The notes under the pieces are model-generated. The model was not told the origin of the DNA and ran no database searches. It saw nothing but the letters and a program-made list of their open reading frames with translations. The position numbers were made by a program, and so were the translations under genes. From an uncultured Fibrobacter sp. (GTDB lineage Bacteria; Fibrobacterota; Fibrobacteria; Fibrobacterales; Fibrobacteraceae), in assembly GCA_934691725.1 (NCBI GenBank), contig CAKUTF010000037.1, forward strand, positions 1 to 24,264: a stretch of 24,264 nucleotides of DNA, read 5' to 3'. Each line of letters begins with the position of its first letter. Position 1 is the first letter of the stretch. Positions 1-7,510 of this stretch are shown here, one piece after another.

Positions 1-189
1 AATGAGCAATGAGCAATGAGCAATGAGCAATGAGCAATGAGCAATGAGCAATGAGCAATGAGCAATGAGCAATGAGCAATGAGCGATGAGCGATGAGCGA
101 TGAGCGATGAGCGATGAGCGATGAGCGATGAGCGATGAGCAATGAGTAATGAGCAATGAGTAATGAGCAATGAGCAATGAGTAATGAGC
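1..189. repeat. Heptanucleotide tandem array, 27 units
   Basis: Twenty-seven consecutive 7-bp units with no phase slip. Units 1-12 (1-84) are AATGAGC, units 13-20 (85-140) are GATGAGC, and units 21-27 (141-189) alternate AATGAGT and AATGAGC. The array runs off the left window edge, so its true length is unknown. On the plus strand every frame meets TGA within 21 bases. The minus strand is open in all frames but has no ATG, so coding is unlikely. The block arrangement of variants suggests expansion by slippage or unequal exchange. Confidence 0.97.
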
Positions 190-220
190 AATTGGTCAGC
201 AGACGTCTAGTCTTTTTAAA

Positions 221-359
221 ATGTCATTCCCTTGCCCGTCCGCCGCGGCGGACGCAGACACGGGAATCTAGATTATCGGGTCTATGCCCGATAATGACTG
301 TTAGCGAGCTTGTCGAGCAATTCAGAACTTAGTTGAGAGAGCTTAGAGCTTAGAACAGT
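221..359. repeat. Dispersed intergenic repeat, copy A
   Basis: This segment is shared, in the same orientation, with 24122-24246. Common blocks are ATGTCATTC, ACACGGGAAT, a hairpin, then AATGACTG, AGCGAGCTTGTCGAGC and TTGAGAGAGCTTAGAGCTTAG. Copy A also holds a perfect 16-bp palindrome at 238-253 and a 9-bp stem at 272-280/287-295 with a 6-base loop. The hairpin keeps its pairing in copy B although two base pairs differ. The family was not recognised. It resembles the short palindromic intergenic repeats common in bacteria. Confidence 0.8.
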
Positions 360-527
360 GGGCGGTGGTCAGGACGAGGACATTAAATTTTCGAGATGCG
401 AGAGCATAGACGTCTGCAAATCTAAGCACTCGGCACTAAGCCCTAAGTTCTGAACACGCTTGACAGCTAAACTGCCCACTAGCCACTGATTTCTGACAGA
501 CAACCGGCCTCTTAAGAGGTTTTCATC
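360..527. other. Gene-free spacer with degenerate 7-bp motifs
   Basis: No credible gene was seen between the repeat array and the terminator of the first gene. The stretch contains CTAAGCA/CTAAGCC/CTAAGTT-type words spaced by seven bases (422-456). CTAAGTTCTGAA at 443-454 is the exact reverse complement of TTCAGAACTTAG at 321-332, so the spacer carries an inverted copy of part of the dispersed repeat. The words CAGTGGG (355-361) and CCCACTAG (474-481) form another loose inverted pair. Confidence 0.6.
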
Positions 528-530
528 CAA

Positions 531-561
531 ATAAAAAAGACCGCCCGGAAATCGAGCGGCC
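531..561 (-). terminator. Rho-independent terminator after the 195-aa gene
   Basis: Read on the minus strand, a 9-bp G+C-rich stem (561-553 with 547-539, two wobble pairs) and a 5-base loop are followed by six T then A and more T (538-531). It lies 20 bases past the stop of the gene at 582-1169 and would end the dapA operon. Confidence 0.85.
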
Positions 562-581
562 TGTTTTTGAAATGGCAGAAA

Positions 582-1169
582 TCAGCCGTTTTCTTCTTCG
601 GCGCTTTCCTTGGCGTAAGCGTCCTGCATTTTTTTGAGGGCCGCTTTCGGATCAAGCTCGATTTCTTCCGAGGCTTCATCGACGAGCGTCGCAAAATCGT
701 TATACCAGTCGGTGAAAATTTCGACCTGTACATGATCCGGTCCCGGAATCGTTAATCGCACGCCGCATTCATCGCCGATTCGTTCGTTGTAGTCGTCGAT
801 TTTCGGTTTTAACAGAGCGAGATCCATACCGTCTAAATCTTCCGGGTCAAGCCAGATCGGGGCTTCCTTGCCGTCTTCGGATTTGTCTTCAACGGTTTCG
901 CCTTCGTCCTTGCAGGAGCAGCAACACGAATCGTCGTCGCATTCTTCGCCGGAATCGTAGTAGAATTCGTCATCTTCCAGGTAGAGCGTTTCGACAAAGA
1001 TGCTCTTGGAGCCCAGAGCCTTTGCCACTTCGACAAATTCCTGGAAAGTCCCGCCAAAGTAGCGGACCGTTTCCGCGTCGGAATTGATTTCCTGGACGGG
1101 GATGGGCAAGAATCCGAATTTCTTCAGGTTTTCGAAAATTTCATCGGTAACGGTTTTTGTTTCGGCCAT
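582..1169 (-). CDS. Acidic protein of unknown function with a Cys cluster
   Basis: I do not recognise this 195-residue protein. It is strongly acidic, has no signal peptide or membrane segment, and is probably cytoplasmic. The middle (about residues 70-100) is a run of Asp and Glu holding four Cys in the order CCCSC, with one further Cys just before it, which could bind a metal. The N-terminal third (EIFENLKKFGF, FQEFVEVAKALG) and the C-terminal part (LKPKIDDYNERIGDECG, DWYNDFATLVDEA) look like ordinary folded segments. The C-terminus is a charged helix. The start has a Shine-Dalgarno sequence (AAGGA). It begins ten bases after the dapA stop and is followed by a terminator, so it is the last gene of a two-gene operon. 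No link of function to lysine synthesis can be shown. Confidence 0.85.
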   Translation of the reverse strand: MAETKTVTDEIFENLKKFGFLPIPVQEINSDAETVRYFGGTFQEFVEVAKALGSKSIFVETLYLEDDEFYYDSGEECDDDSCCCSCKDEGETVEDKSEDGKEAPIWLDPEDLDGMDLALLKPKIDDYNERIGDECGVRLTIPGPDHVQVEIFTDWYNDFATLVDEASEEIELDPKAALKKMQDAYAKESAEEENG

Positions 1170-1179
1170 TTTGAATTCC

Positions 1180-2136
1180 TTATTGGTGATACTTGAGAAG
1201 GGATGGTGCCTTTTCGCGGATGAGCTTCAGGATACGCGCTTCGGCCTCGTCGCCGCGGGCTGTTTCGCGGACGCTCACGAGCGGGAGAAAAAGCGGGCTG
1301 TTGAAAAGCGTTCCGAGCGGGATCGGGTTCTTGCGGCAGAACGTCGTTTCCACATAGTCGCGGGCCGCGTCCTGCAAATCGTCGCACTTGGTAAATTCGC
1401 CTTTCTGGAAAGCGTTGTAGAGATCGACAAAAATCTTGCAGGCTTCGGGAATGTTGCCCGATGCGCTGATTAACCCCGTTCCGCCCATTTCGAGAAGATC
1501 GATGAACGAGGCGTCCTCGCCGCTCATAACCGCGAAATCCTTGTCCTTCGTTTCCCTGATGACGCGGAGCGTGTCCTCGTGATACTTTTCCCCAATTTTG
1601 AATTCCACCGCCTGCTTGAGACCGATGATGTTCTTGTCTTCGGCAAGGCGGATGAGCGTATCGGGATGGACATAGCTCGAAGTTCTTCCGGGAACGTTGT
1701 AGATGACGATTTTGGCGCCTGTTTCGCGGCTGATGGTCAGGAAATGTTCGACAAGGCCTTCTTGCGGGGGATTGTTGTAATAGCCCGTTACGCAGAGCAC
1801 GGCGACCGGTGCGATTTTTTGGACGTTTTCGATGATTTCGATGGATTCGCGCGTACAGTTGGATCCCGCTCCGGCGATGACGGGAACGCGCCCATCGACA
1901 TAGTCGAGCGTAAACTTGATGATGTCGAGATGCTGGCTCGGAGAAACCGTTGCGCTCTGGCCGGTGGTTACGGCGGGAAGGACGCCTGCGGCTCCAGCGG
2001 CGATGACATCGTCGATCATCTGCCCCATCTTTTTAAAATCGATGGAATTTCTAATGTGTTTCGGGTCGTCGTCCTTGATGGGCGTAAAGAGGGCAGGGAA
2101 AACCCCGCGAAGTTGGGAAGCGTTTGTAATCTGCAT
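1180..2136 (-). CDS. dapA: 4-hydroxy-tetrahydrodipicolinate synthase
   Basis: DapA condenses pyruvate with aspartate semialdehyde, the first committed step towards diaminopimelate and lysine, in the cytoplasm. The 318 residues form one DHDPS/NAL-type TIM barrel. Visible landmarks are TTGQSATVS (57-65; the two Thr match the substrate-binding pair), YYNNPPQEGL (Tyr120), IYNVPGRT with Tyr146 and Arg151, and IIGLKQA with Lys174, the expected Schiff-base lysine. GTGLISASGNI matches the conserved late motif. Some motif residues differ from textbook DapA (Gln60 for Glu, Gln175 for Glu), so another member of the aldolase superfamily, such as an N-acetylneuraminate lyase relative, is possible but less likely. 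The ATG has no good Shine-Dalgarno sequence; TATTTT ends six bases before it. It is co-transcribed with the following 195-aa gene. Confidence 0.88.
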   Translation of the reverse strand: MQITNASQLRGVFPALFTPIKDDDPKHIRNSIDFKKMGQMIDDVIAAGAAGVLPAVTTGQSATVSPSQHLDIIKFTLDYVDGRVPVIAGAGSNCTRESIEIIENVQKIAPVAVLCVTGYYNNPPQEGLVEHFLTISRETGAKIVIYNVPGRTSSYVHPDTLIRLAEDKNIIGLKQAVEFKIGEKYHEDTLRVIRETKDKDFAVMSGEDASFIDLLEMGGTGLISASGNIPEACKIFVDLYNAFQKGEFTKCDDLQDAARDYVETTFCRKNPIPLGTLFNSPLFLPLVSVRETARGDEAEARILKLIREKAPSLLKYHQ

Positions 2137-2148
2137 AGCCTAAAAATA
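2137..2148 (-). promoter_or_regulatory. Candidate -10 placed for a leaderless dapA mRNA
   Basis: On the minus strand TATTTT (2148-2143) is followed by six bases and then the dapA ATG (2136). No -35 element is evident 17 bases upstream. The same spacing recurs in front of four or five other genes in this window. Confidence 0.45.
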
Positions 2149-2275
2149 GACAAAAACGAAACGAATTTCCCCTGTTTTGAAAAATTTTTCCAAGGAATGC
2201 AAGAAATTTTCGCACTGAAAAATTTCAAAACGCCCGTTTGAATGTAGATTGTGGGCGATAGAAAGGTGGTGTGTC

Positions 2276-5098
2276 ATGTTCAAAAAAATATCGCTATTGT
2301 CTTTTGCGACGCTTTCGCTCGCTTTTTCGGCAAACTCCGCTTCGGATTTTGTCTGGAGCAATGTCTCGATGGGCGGAGGCGGGTTCGTCTCGTCCGTGAT
2401 AGCGTCCCCTGTCGATGAAAACCTCTTTTACGCCCGGACGGATGTCGGCGGCGCCTACCGGTGGGACGAAGCTTCCGCTAAATGGGTCTCGTTAATGGAC
2501 TGGGTCGATGTTTCGGAGCGGGGACTTCTCGGCGTGGAAGCGATTGCTGTCGATCCGCAGGAAAGCGGGAAAGTCTATATGGTAGCGGGGACAAGTTACT
2601 GGAATGACGGTCGGACGGCATTTCTCCGGTCTTCGGACAAGGGAAAAAGCTGGGAAATCATCTATACGTGGGATTCGACCGGCGTAAAGGGCGGAGCGGT
2701 CACCTGGTTCAAGGCTCACGGAAATGGCATGGGCCGCGGAAACGGCGAGGCGCTCGCCATCGACCCGAACAATCCCGACGTGATGTTCTACGGATCGAAA
2801 AACAAGGGCCTCTGGAAATCGACGGACAACGGGACTTCGTGGAGCCATGTCGGTGCGTGGACGAAGGCTGCCGGAAGCGATACGACGTGGAACGGTTCCG
2901 GTTTTTCGTTCGTGCAGTTCGCGCCGGGAAGTTCCAAAGTGCTCTATGCGGGATTCCTCCGCGAAGGGACCAAGGGGAATGGCTTTGAAAATGTCTTCTC
3001 TTCGACGGACGGCGGAGCGACCTGGGCTGCCCTCCCGATCCCTGACAGCCTGCGTTCGACGAAAGGAGGTTCCCTTGTCCGCCTGATGCCGCAGCGCGCG
3101 GTCGTTTCAAAGGACAATTCCTTCCTTGCGGTAACCTTTGCCGACGGTGCGGGACCTCATTCGATGGGGTGGGACGAAGGCTGGGGAATGATTTACGACG
3201 GTTTTGGCCGTGGCGCGGTCCTCCGGTATGACGTAAAAAACAAGACATGGAGCGACATTTCGCCGGAAGATTTTATCGATGAAGGAAAGCCGGGGGCATC
3301 CGAATACGACAATGCGGACTATTCCAAAATGGACGAATATAAATATCTCGCGCCGTATGGGGGCATTTCTATCGATCCGAACAATTCCGACATGATGATT
3401 GTGACGACGGAAGGGTATCGCGGTCCCCAGTTCTGGTATACGCCGACAAGCGATACCAGCGGAACCTGGAAAGACGAATGGGGTTCCAATATCTATGTGA
3501 CGATGGATGGCGGAAAGACCTGGGCGGCTTCTTTCAAATATTACTGGATGGAAGGCGGTTTCTATCCGACTCTTCAGCAAATGAGCGAAAACGGCATCGG
3601 ATGGATGAAAAGCAGCTCGATCCATTGGGCGGGAAGCGTTTCAATCGACCCGTTCAACAAAAATCGAGTCTTTGTGACTTCTGGAAACGGCGTATTCCGT
3701 TGCGACAATATCCTGGATTATGAAATCATTCCGGCAGGAACTTATGATTCGGCGAGCAATTATTATTACAGTACTGCGGAAACGAAGACCTCCCAGGTTT
3801 GGAAGGTTTCCAGCCACGGCATCGAGGAGACTGTTCCCGAAGAAGTCGTGAGCATTCCCGGCGGACCTTTGGTTTCCGTTATCGGCGATTACGACGGATT
3901 CCGTCATGACAGCGTTTGGACTTATCCGAATTATCGTCATAGAACAGATGTTAGCGGGTCTAGCCTCCCTCTTGGATCGACGCGTGGACTTGCCTATGCT
4001 AGCCTTGGCGGAAAACTTGTAAAAGTTGCCGATTCGCGGTCGGTCAAGGTGAGCGAGTACCAGACGGTTCCGATCGAACCACTCCAATTCTCCGCGGATT
4101 CCGGAAAAACCTGGACTGTCGGGACGTATCCCAATCTGGATTCCAGCTACAAGAAGGGAAGTGTCGCCATTTCCGCTGACGGTTTCGTGGCGGTCTGGTC
4201 TCCGGCGGAAGGGACTTCGGCGGTCTTCCGCTATGCGAATTCAGCCTATACGACCGTTTCGGGCATTACGAATTCCGCATACGTTGTCGGCGACCCCGAA
4301 AATTCGGATGTGTTCTACGCCTACGACAAGGCTTCGGGCGTCTTTTACAAGAGTGCGGACCAGGGCAAGACTTTCGCGAAAGTTTCGGAACCGGGCAAAA
4401 GTTCTTTCAAAAAGTTCCGCGCGATTCCGGGCAAGGAAGGCGAACTGTGGCTTCCGCTCGGCGTGCAGGACGAAAAGGGAAACCCGAAGAGCGGAAACCT
4501 ATTGCATTCGACGGACGGCGGAGCGACCTGGTCAAAGGCTTCGGGCGCAGGATACACGGAAGCGGTCGGCTACGGCATCGGTCCCAAAGGTTCGGGAATC
4601 GCTCTCTATGCATTCACCGCGGTGGACGGTGTCACCGGAGTCTTCGAATCGGACGATAACGGCAGCACGTGGAAACGGGTAAACGATGACGGGCACGAAT
4701 ACGGCGGGCTTGCAAACGGCGAATTCGTCATGGGCGACATGAACACATACGGCGTCGTCTATATGAGTACGGCTGGTCGCGGAATCGCGGCGCGCGTTCC
4801 GAGTACGTGGAAAATGGGAACTTCCTCTTCGACGTCGGCGATTTCGAAACCGGCGTCTTCGCTTCTCCTCAGCCGCTATGCGAGCCTCGAAGGAAACATT
4901 TTGAACCTTTCGATTCACAATTCTCGCGTCAATGTCGCGGTTTTCGACTTGAAAGGCAAGCGGATTTTCCAGAATGCCTATTCTTCATCGACCTCTCTGG
5001 ATTTAAGCGAAACCGTCCGGGCACGCGGAACCTACATCCTTCGCGTGACAAGCGGGAACGCGGTGCTGCTTTCGGGAAAATTCGGCATCGTGCGGTAG
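2276..5098 (+). CDS. GH74 xyloglucanase with C-terminal sorting domain
   Basis: A secreted glycoside hydrolase of family 74, which cuts the beta-1,4-glucan backbone of xyloglucan; 940 residues. I take the ATG at 2276, not the in-frame start at 2249, because it has a Shine-Dalgarno sequence (AAAGGTGG, 2262-2269) and opens a signal peptide (MFKK, then a hydrophobic stretch, cut near residues 19-22). The N-terminal propeller starts with GGGGFV (33-38) and YARTDVGGAYRW, which places the family's catalytic base at Asp56. The second catalytic Asp is expected in SIDPFN (Asp458). GIEET and GDYDGFRHD are further GH74 landmarks. Eight Asp-box repeats (such as STDNGTSW, STDGGATW, SDDNGSTW) are spread along both propellers. 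A Ser-rich linker leads to about 75 residues ending in GTYILRV and GKFGIVR, like type IX secretion C-terminal signals. A weak -10 (TAGATTG, 2245-2251) lies upstream. Confidence 0.93.
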   Translation: MFKKISLLSFATLSLAFSANSASDFVWSNVSMGGGGFVSSVIASPVDENLFYARTDVGGAYRWDEASAKWVSLMDWVDVSERGLLGVEAIAVDPQESGKVYMVAGTSYWNDGRTAFLRSSDKGKSWEIIYTWDSTGVKGGAVTWFKAHGNGMGRGNGEALAIDPNNPDVMFYGSKNKGLWKSTDNGTSWSHVGAWTKAAGSDTTWNGSGFSFVQFAPGSSKVLYAGFLREGTKGNGFENVFSSTDGGATWAALPIPDSLRSTKGGSLVRLMPQRAVVSKDNSFLAVTFADGAGPHSMGWDEGWGMIYDGFGRGAVLRYDVKNKTWSDISPEDFIDEGKPGASEYDNADYSKMDEYKYLAPYGGISIDPNNSDMMIVTTEGYRGPQFWYTPTSDTSGTWKDEWGSNIYVTMDGGKTWAASFKYYWMEGGFYPTLQQMSENGIGWMKSSSIHWAGSVSIDPFNKNRVFVTSGNGVFRCDNILDYEIIPAGTYDSASNYYYSTAETKTSQVWKVSSHGIEETVPEEVVSIPGGPLVSVIGDYDGFRHDSVWTYPNYRHRTDVSGSSLPLGSTRGLAYASLGGKLVKVADSRSVKVSEYQTVPIEPLQFSADSGKTWTVGTYPNLDSSYKKGSVAISADGFVAVWSPAEGTSAVFRYANSAYTTVSGITNSAYVVGDPENSDVFYAYDKASGVFYKSADQGKTFAKVSEPGKSSFKKFRAIPGKEGELWLPLGVQDEKGNPKSGNLLHSTDGGATWSKASGAGYTEAVGYGIGPKGSGIALYAFTAVDGVTGVFESDDNGSTWKRVNDDGHEYGGLANGEFVMGDMNTYGVVYMSTAGRGIAARVPSTWKMGTSSSTSAISKPASSLLLSRYASLEGNILNLSIHNSRVNVAVFDLKGKRIFQNAYSSSTSLDLSETVRARGTYILRVTSGNAVLLSGKFGIVR

Positions 5099-5111
5099 CT
5101 TTCCATTTCGT

Positions 5112-5141
5112 TTTCCCTGCGAATCTTGCGGGGAAAATTTT
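5112..5141 (+). terminator. Terminator after the GH74 gene
   Basis: A 9-bp stem (5112-5120 with 5128-5136, one wobble) with a 7-base loop lies 13 bases past the stop codon, followed by the short T run ATTTTA. The T run is also part of the candidate promoter of the next gene, so the two signals overlap. Confidence 0.6.
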
Positions 5142-5147
5142 ATATTG
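5134..5147 (+). promoter_or_regulatory. Candidate promoter (-10) of the lipoprotein gene
   Basis: AAAATTTT (5134-5141) runs directly into TATATTG (5141-5147). The same arrangement precedes leuC. No -35 element is clear. A start about seven bases after the -10 would leave a leader of roughly ten bases before the ATG at 5163. Confidence 0.4.
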
Positions 5148-5162
5148 ACCGAAAAGAGATGT

Positions 5163-6023
5163 ATGGATTTGAAAACGGGAAAAATTCTCCTGGCTGCGGT
5201 GCTAGTCTTTTTTTCCGCCTGCACGATTGACGGAAGATACGGCCATGTCGAAAAGGTTCGGGTCGATGTTCCCGCTTCGCCGGAAATTCGCGGTGCCGGG
5301 CATTACCAGAAACCGAATACGAAATATTGGCGGGCCGCTGCAAACGTGCATCTCGGAAAAGAGGAACGGGCGAATGTCGATGGCATCACGAACAAGCTCG
5401 GCAACTGTTACGACATCGAACATTGCCGTGGAGACGCGCAAATCGCAGTGAACGAAAACGTCGATGCGGAATACAGGACCGTCTATCCGGTTGTCACCGC
5501 GAGCCTTGAAAACCTGCGCAAGGAGGATCTGCTCCTCTGGAGCTGGGGCTTTGGAATTAACCGCGGCGTTTACGGCTTCGGAACGCTTGGACTGAATTCG
5601 CGGCATTTTGAAATCGGCGTTTCCCTGGGGCTTTGGATAATGGCGCACGAACAGTCGTTTTCGGGATCATCCTACAGCTGCGTCAAGGGGCTCTGGGATA
5701 AAGATTATCACTTGAGCCGGAACGGTTTTGCCGAGGAAGGGAGCGTTTTTGATGCGAGCTTTCTTTACGGAGTCTATGCCGGCGCTTTTTTCGGAAAAAT
5801 TTCCTTCCTGCTTTCTGCGGAAATCTACAGGCCCAACCTTTTTGTCAGCGACAAGGACATACACGCCGATTTTGAACTGCCCTACGTGATAACGGAATTT
5901 TTGGAAATCGGCTACTGGATAAACGAAAAGTGGGAAGTCTATTCAGGTGTCGCGAACATTCTTGGCGACTTTGAAGGCTGGCATTTTTCGGCTCTCGGCG
6001 GCGTCCGCTTTTACTGGATCTAG
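5163..6023 (+). CDS. Lipoprotein with barrel-like C-terminal part, unknown function
   Basis: No family recognised. The 286-residue product opens with a short basic N-terminus, a hydrophobic stretch and the lipobox FSAC, so lipidation at Cys20 and a place in the cell envelope are expected. The ATG at 5163 fits this signal better than the TTG at 5145, which lies inside the candidate -10. From about residue 105 on, alternating hydrophobic and polar stretches with many aromatic and Gly residues (WSWGFGINRG, FEIGVSLGLWI, YGVYAGAFFGKISF, LGGVRFYWI) look like beta-barrel strands, and the last strand ends in aromatic and aliphatic residues as in outer-membrane barrels. A lipidated N-terminus on such a domain is unusual but known. 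The gene follows the xyloglucanase in the same direction, with a terminator and candidate promoter between them, so a shared task is only a guess. Confidence 0.8.
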   Translation: MDLKTGKILLAAVLVFFSACTIDGRYGHVEKVRVDVPASPEIRGAGHYQKPNTKYWRAAANVHLGKEERANVDGITNKLGNCYDIEHCRGDAQIAVNENVDAEYRTVYPVVTASLENLRKEDLLLWSWGFGINRGVYGFGTLGLNSRHFEIGVSLGLWIMAHEQSFSGSSYSCVKGLWDKDYHLSRNGFAEEGSVFDASFLYGVYAGAFFGKISFLLSAEIYRPNLFVSDKDIHADFELPYVITEFLEIGYWINEKWEVYSGVANILGDFEGWHFSALGGVRFYWI

Positions 6024-6037
6024 CGGACCTTTGGCGC

Positions 6038-6053
6038 AAAATTTTCTATATTG
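6038..6053 (+). promoter_or_regulatory. Candidate leuC promoter (-10)
   Basis: AAAATTTTC followed by TATATTG, almost identical to the block at 5134-5147. No matching -35. The predicted leader of leuC is about 30 bases and contains a Shine-Dalgarno sequence. No attenuator or leader peptide was seen. Confidence 0.45.
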
Positions 6054-6089
6054 CGGCTTGTCTTTGTAAAAACCATCTGAAGGTGTTCT

Positions 6090-7499
6090 ATGGGCAAAAA
6101 TCTATACCAGAAAGTGTTTGACAGACATGTCGTTTCAAAGCTTCCGAGCGGCCAGTACCAGCTGTTTATCGGACTTCACCTCTGCCATGAAGTGACCAGT
6201 CCGCAGGCTTTCGCGATGCTCCGCGAAGAAGGTCTCAAGGTGAAATATCCGGAACGTACCTTTGCGACAGTCGATCACATCATCCCGACGACGGCAGACG
6301 CGCGCAAGCGCCCGCTTGCGGATCCTGTTTCCGAAGACATGCTTTCCCATATCGAAAAGAACACGCGAGATTTTGGCGTTCGATTCTTTGGCCCGGAAAC
6401 CGGGGAACAGGGGGTCATCCACATCGTGGGACCGGAAGAAGGCGTGACGCAGCCAGGCATGACGATTGCTTGCGGGGATTCCCATACGGCGACGCACGGA
6501 GCCTTCGGCGCAGTCGCTTTCGGGATCGGAACGAGCCAGGTTGCCGATGTCCTTGCGACGCAGACGCTCGCGATGAGTCCGCTCAAGACGCGCCGCATCA
6601 AGTTTACCGGAAAGCTCAAGCCGGGCGTAACCGCGAAGGATGTCGCGCTTGCCTACATCGCAAAGCTCGGCGTAAACGGAGGCGTCGGATACGCTTACGA
6701 GTTCGCCGGTCCCGTTATCGATGCTCTCGACATGGAAGGCCGCATGACCGTCTGCAACATGGCGATCGAAGGCGGGGCTCGGGTCGGTTACTGCAATCCT
6801 GACGAAAAGACTTTTGCGTTCCTCCGGGGCAAGCCCTATGCGCCGAAGGCGGAAGCCTGGGACGAAGCCGTCGCCTACTGGAAGTCGGTGGCGAGCGATC
6901 CGGATGCGACATTCGACGATGAAGTGGAAATCGATTGTGATTCGCTTGAACCGATGGTCACCTGGGGAATTACGCCGGCCCAGGCGATTCCCCTGAACGG
7001 CAATATGCCGAAGATCGATGCGTTCGAGGGATCCGAGCGCAAGGTCGTTTCCGAAGCCTATGAATATATGGGTTGGGAAGAGGGCGGAAAGATGCTCGGT
7101 ACGCCGATCGATGTCGCCTTTGTGGGCAGCTGCACGAACGGTCGCTTGCCGGATCTGGTCGCCGCGGCGGAAATCATGAAGGGGAACCATGTCGCCCCGA
7201 ATGTCAAGATGTGGGTCGTTCCCGGTTCGATGAAGATCAAGCTCGAAGCGGAAGCGCTCGGTCTCGACAAGATTTTCAAGGATGCTGGCGCCGAATGGCG
7301 CGAAGCGGGCTGTTCCCTGTGTCTCGCGATGAATCCCGACAAGCTCAAGGGACGCGAGGTGAGCGCGAGTTCTAGCAACCGCAATTTCAAGGGGCGGCAG
7401 GGAAGTCCGACCGGTCGCACCATTCTCATGAGTCCGATCATGGTCGCCGCGGCCGCAATCGAAGGCAAGGTGACCGACGTCCGCAAGTATATCAAGTAA
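6090..7499 (+). CDS. leuC: 3-isopropylmalate dehydratase, large subunit
   Basis: The large subunit of isopropylmalate isomerase, which interconverts 2- and 3-isopropylmalate in leucine synthesis. The 469 residues are the usual length for the bacterial type. Family signs include DHIIPT near the N-terminus, GEQGVIHIVGPEEG, GMTIACGDSHTATHGAFG and AFGIGTSQV. The three ligands of the 4Fe-4S cluster are visible: Cys348 in VGSCTNGR and Cys408 and Cys411 in AGCSLCLAM. The ATG has a Shine-Dalgarno sequence, GAAGGTG (6079-6085). leuD follows after 11 bases, and its Shine-Dalgarno sequence overlaps the leuC stop, so the subunits are made from one message. The other leucine genes are not in the window. 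Confidence 0.97.
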   Translation: MGKNLYQKVFDRHVVSKLPSGQYQLFIGLHLCHEVTSPQAFAMLREEGLKVKYPERTFATVDHIIPTTADARKRPLADPVSEDMLSHIEKNTRDFGVRFFGPETGEQGVIHIVGPEEGVTQPGMTIACGDSHTATHGAFGAVAFGIGTSQVADVLATQTLAMSPLKTRRIKFTGKLKPGVTAKDVALAYIAKLGVNGGVGYAYEFAGPVIDALDMEGRMTVCNMAIEGGARVGYCNPDEKTFAFLRGKPYAPKAEAWDEAVAYWKSVASDPDATFDDEVEIDCDSLEPMVTWGITPAQAIPLNGNMPKIDAFEGSERKVVSEAYEYMGWEEGGKMLGTPIDVAFVGSCTNGRLPDLVAAAEIMKGNHVAPNVKMWVVPGSMKIKLEAEALGLDKIFKDAGAEWREAGCSLCLAMNPDKLKGREVSASSSNRNFKGRQGSPTGRTILMSPIMVAAAAIEGKVTDVRKYIK

Positions 7500-7510
7500 G
7501 GAGTGATGTG

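Noticed and set aside
1..189. Minus strand of the heptamer array is open in all three frames and would encode a 7-residue repeat
   Set aside because: No ATG exists within it, no Shine-Dalgarno sequence is seen, and openness follows trivially from the repeat unit.
1..189. Possible CRISPR array
   Set aside because: Units are 7 bp and directly abutting; there are no spacers and no cas genes.
2137..2275. Lysine riboswitch in front of dapA
   Set aside because: The space before dapA is short, A+T-rich and lacks the conserved lysine-aptamer features; the predicted leader is near zero.
6024..6089. Leucine attenuator or T-box upstream of leuC
   Set aside because: The leader is only about 30-60 bases, with no run of Leu codons and no terminator/antiterminator pair.
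6135..7190. 351-codon open frame antisense to leuC
   Set aside because: It is a shadow of leuC codon use: the leuC protein is strongly conserved, and this frame has no promoter, Shine-Dalgarno sequence or recognisable product.
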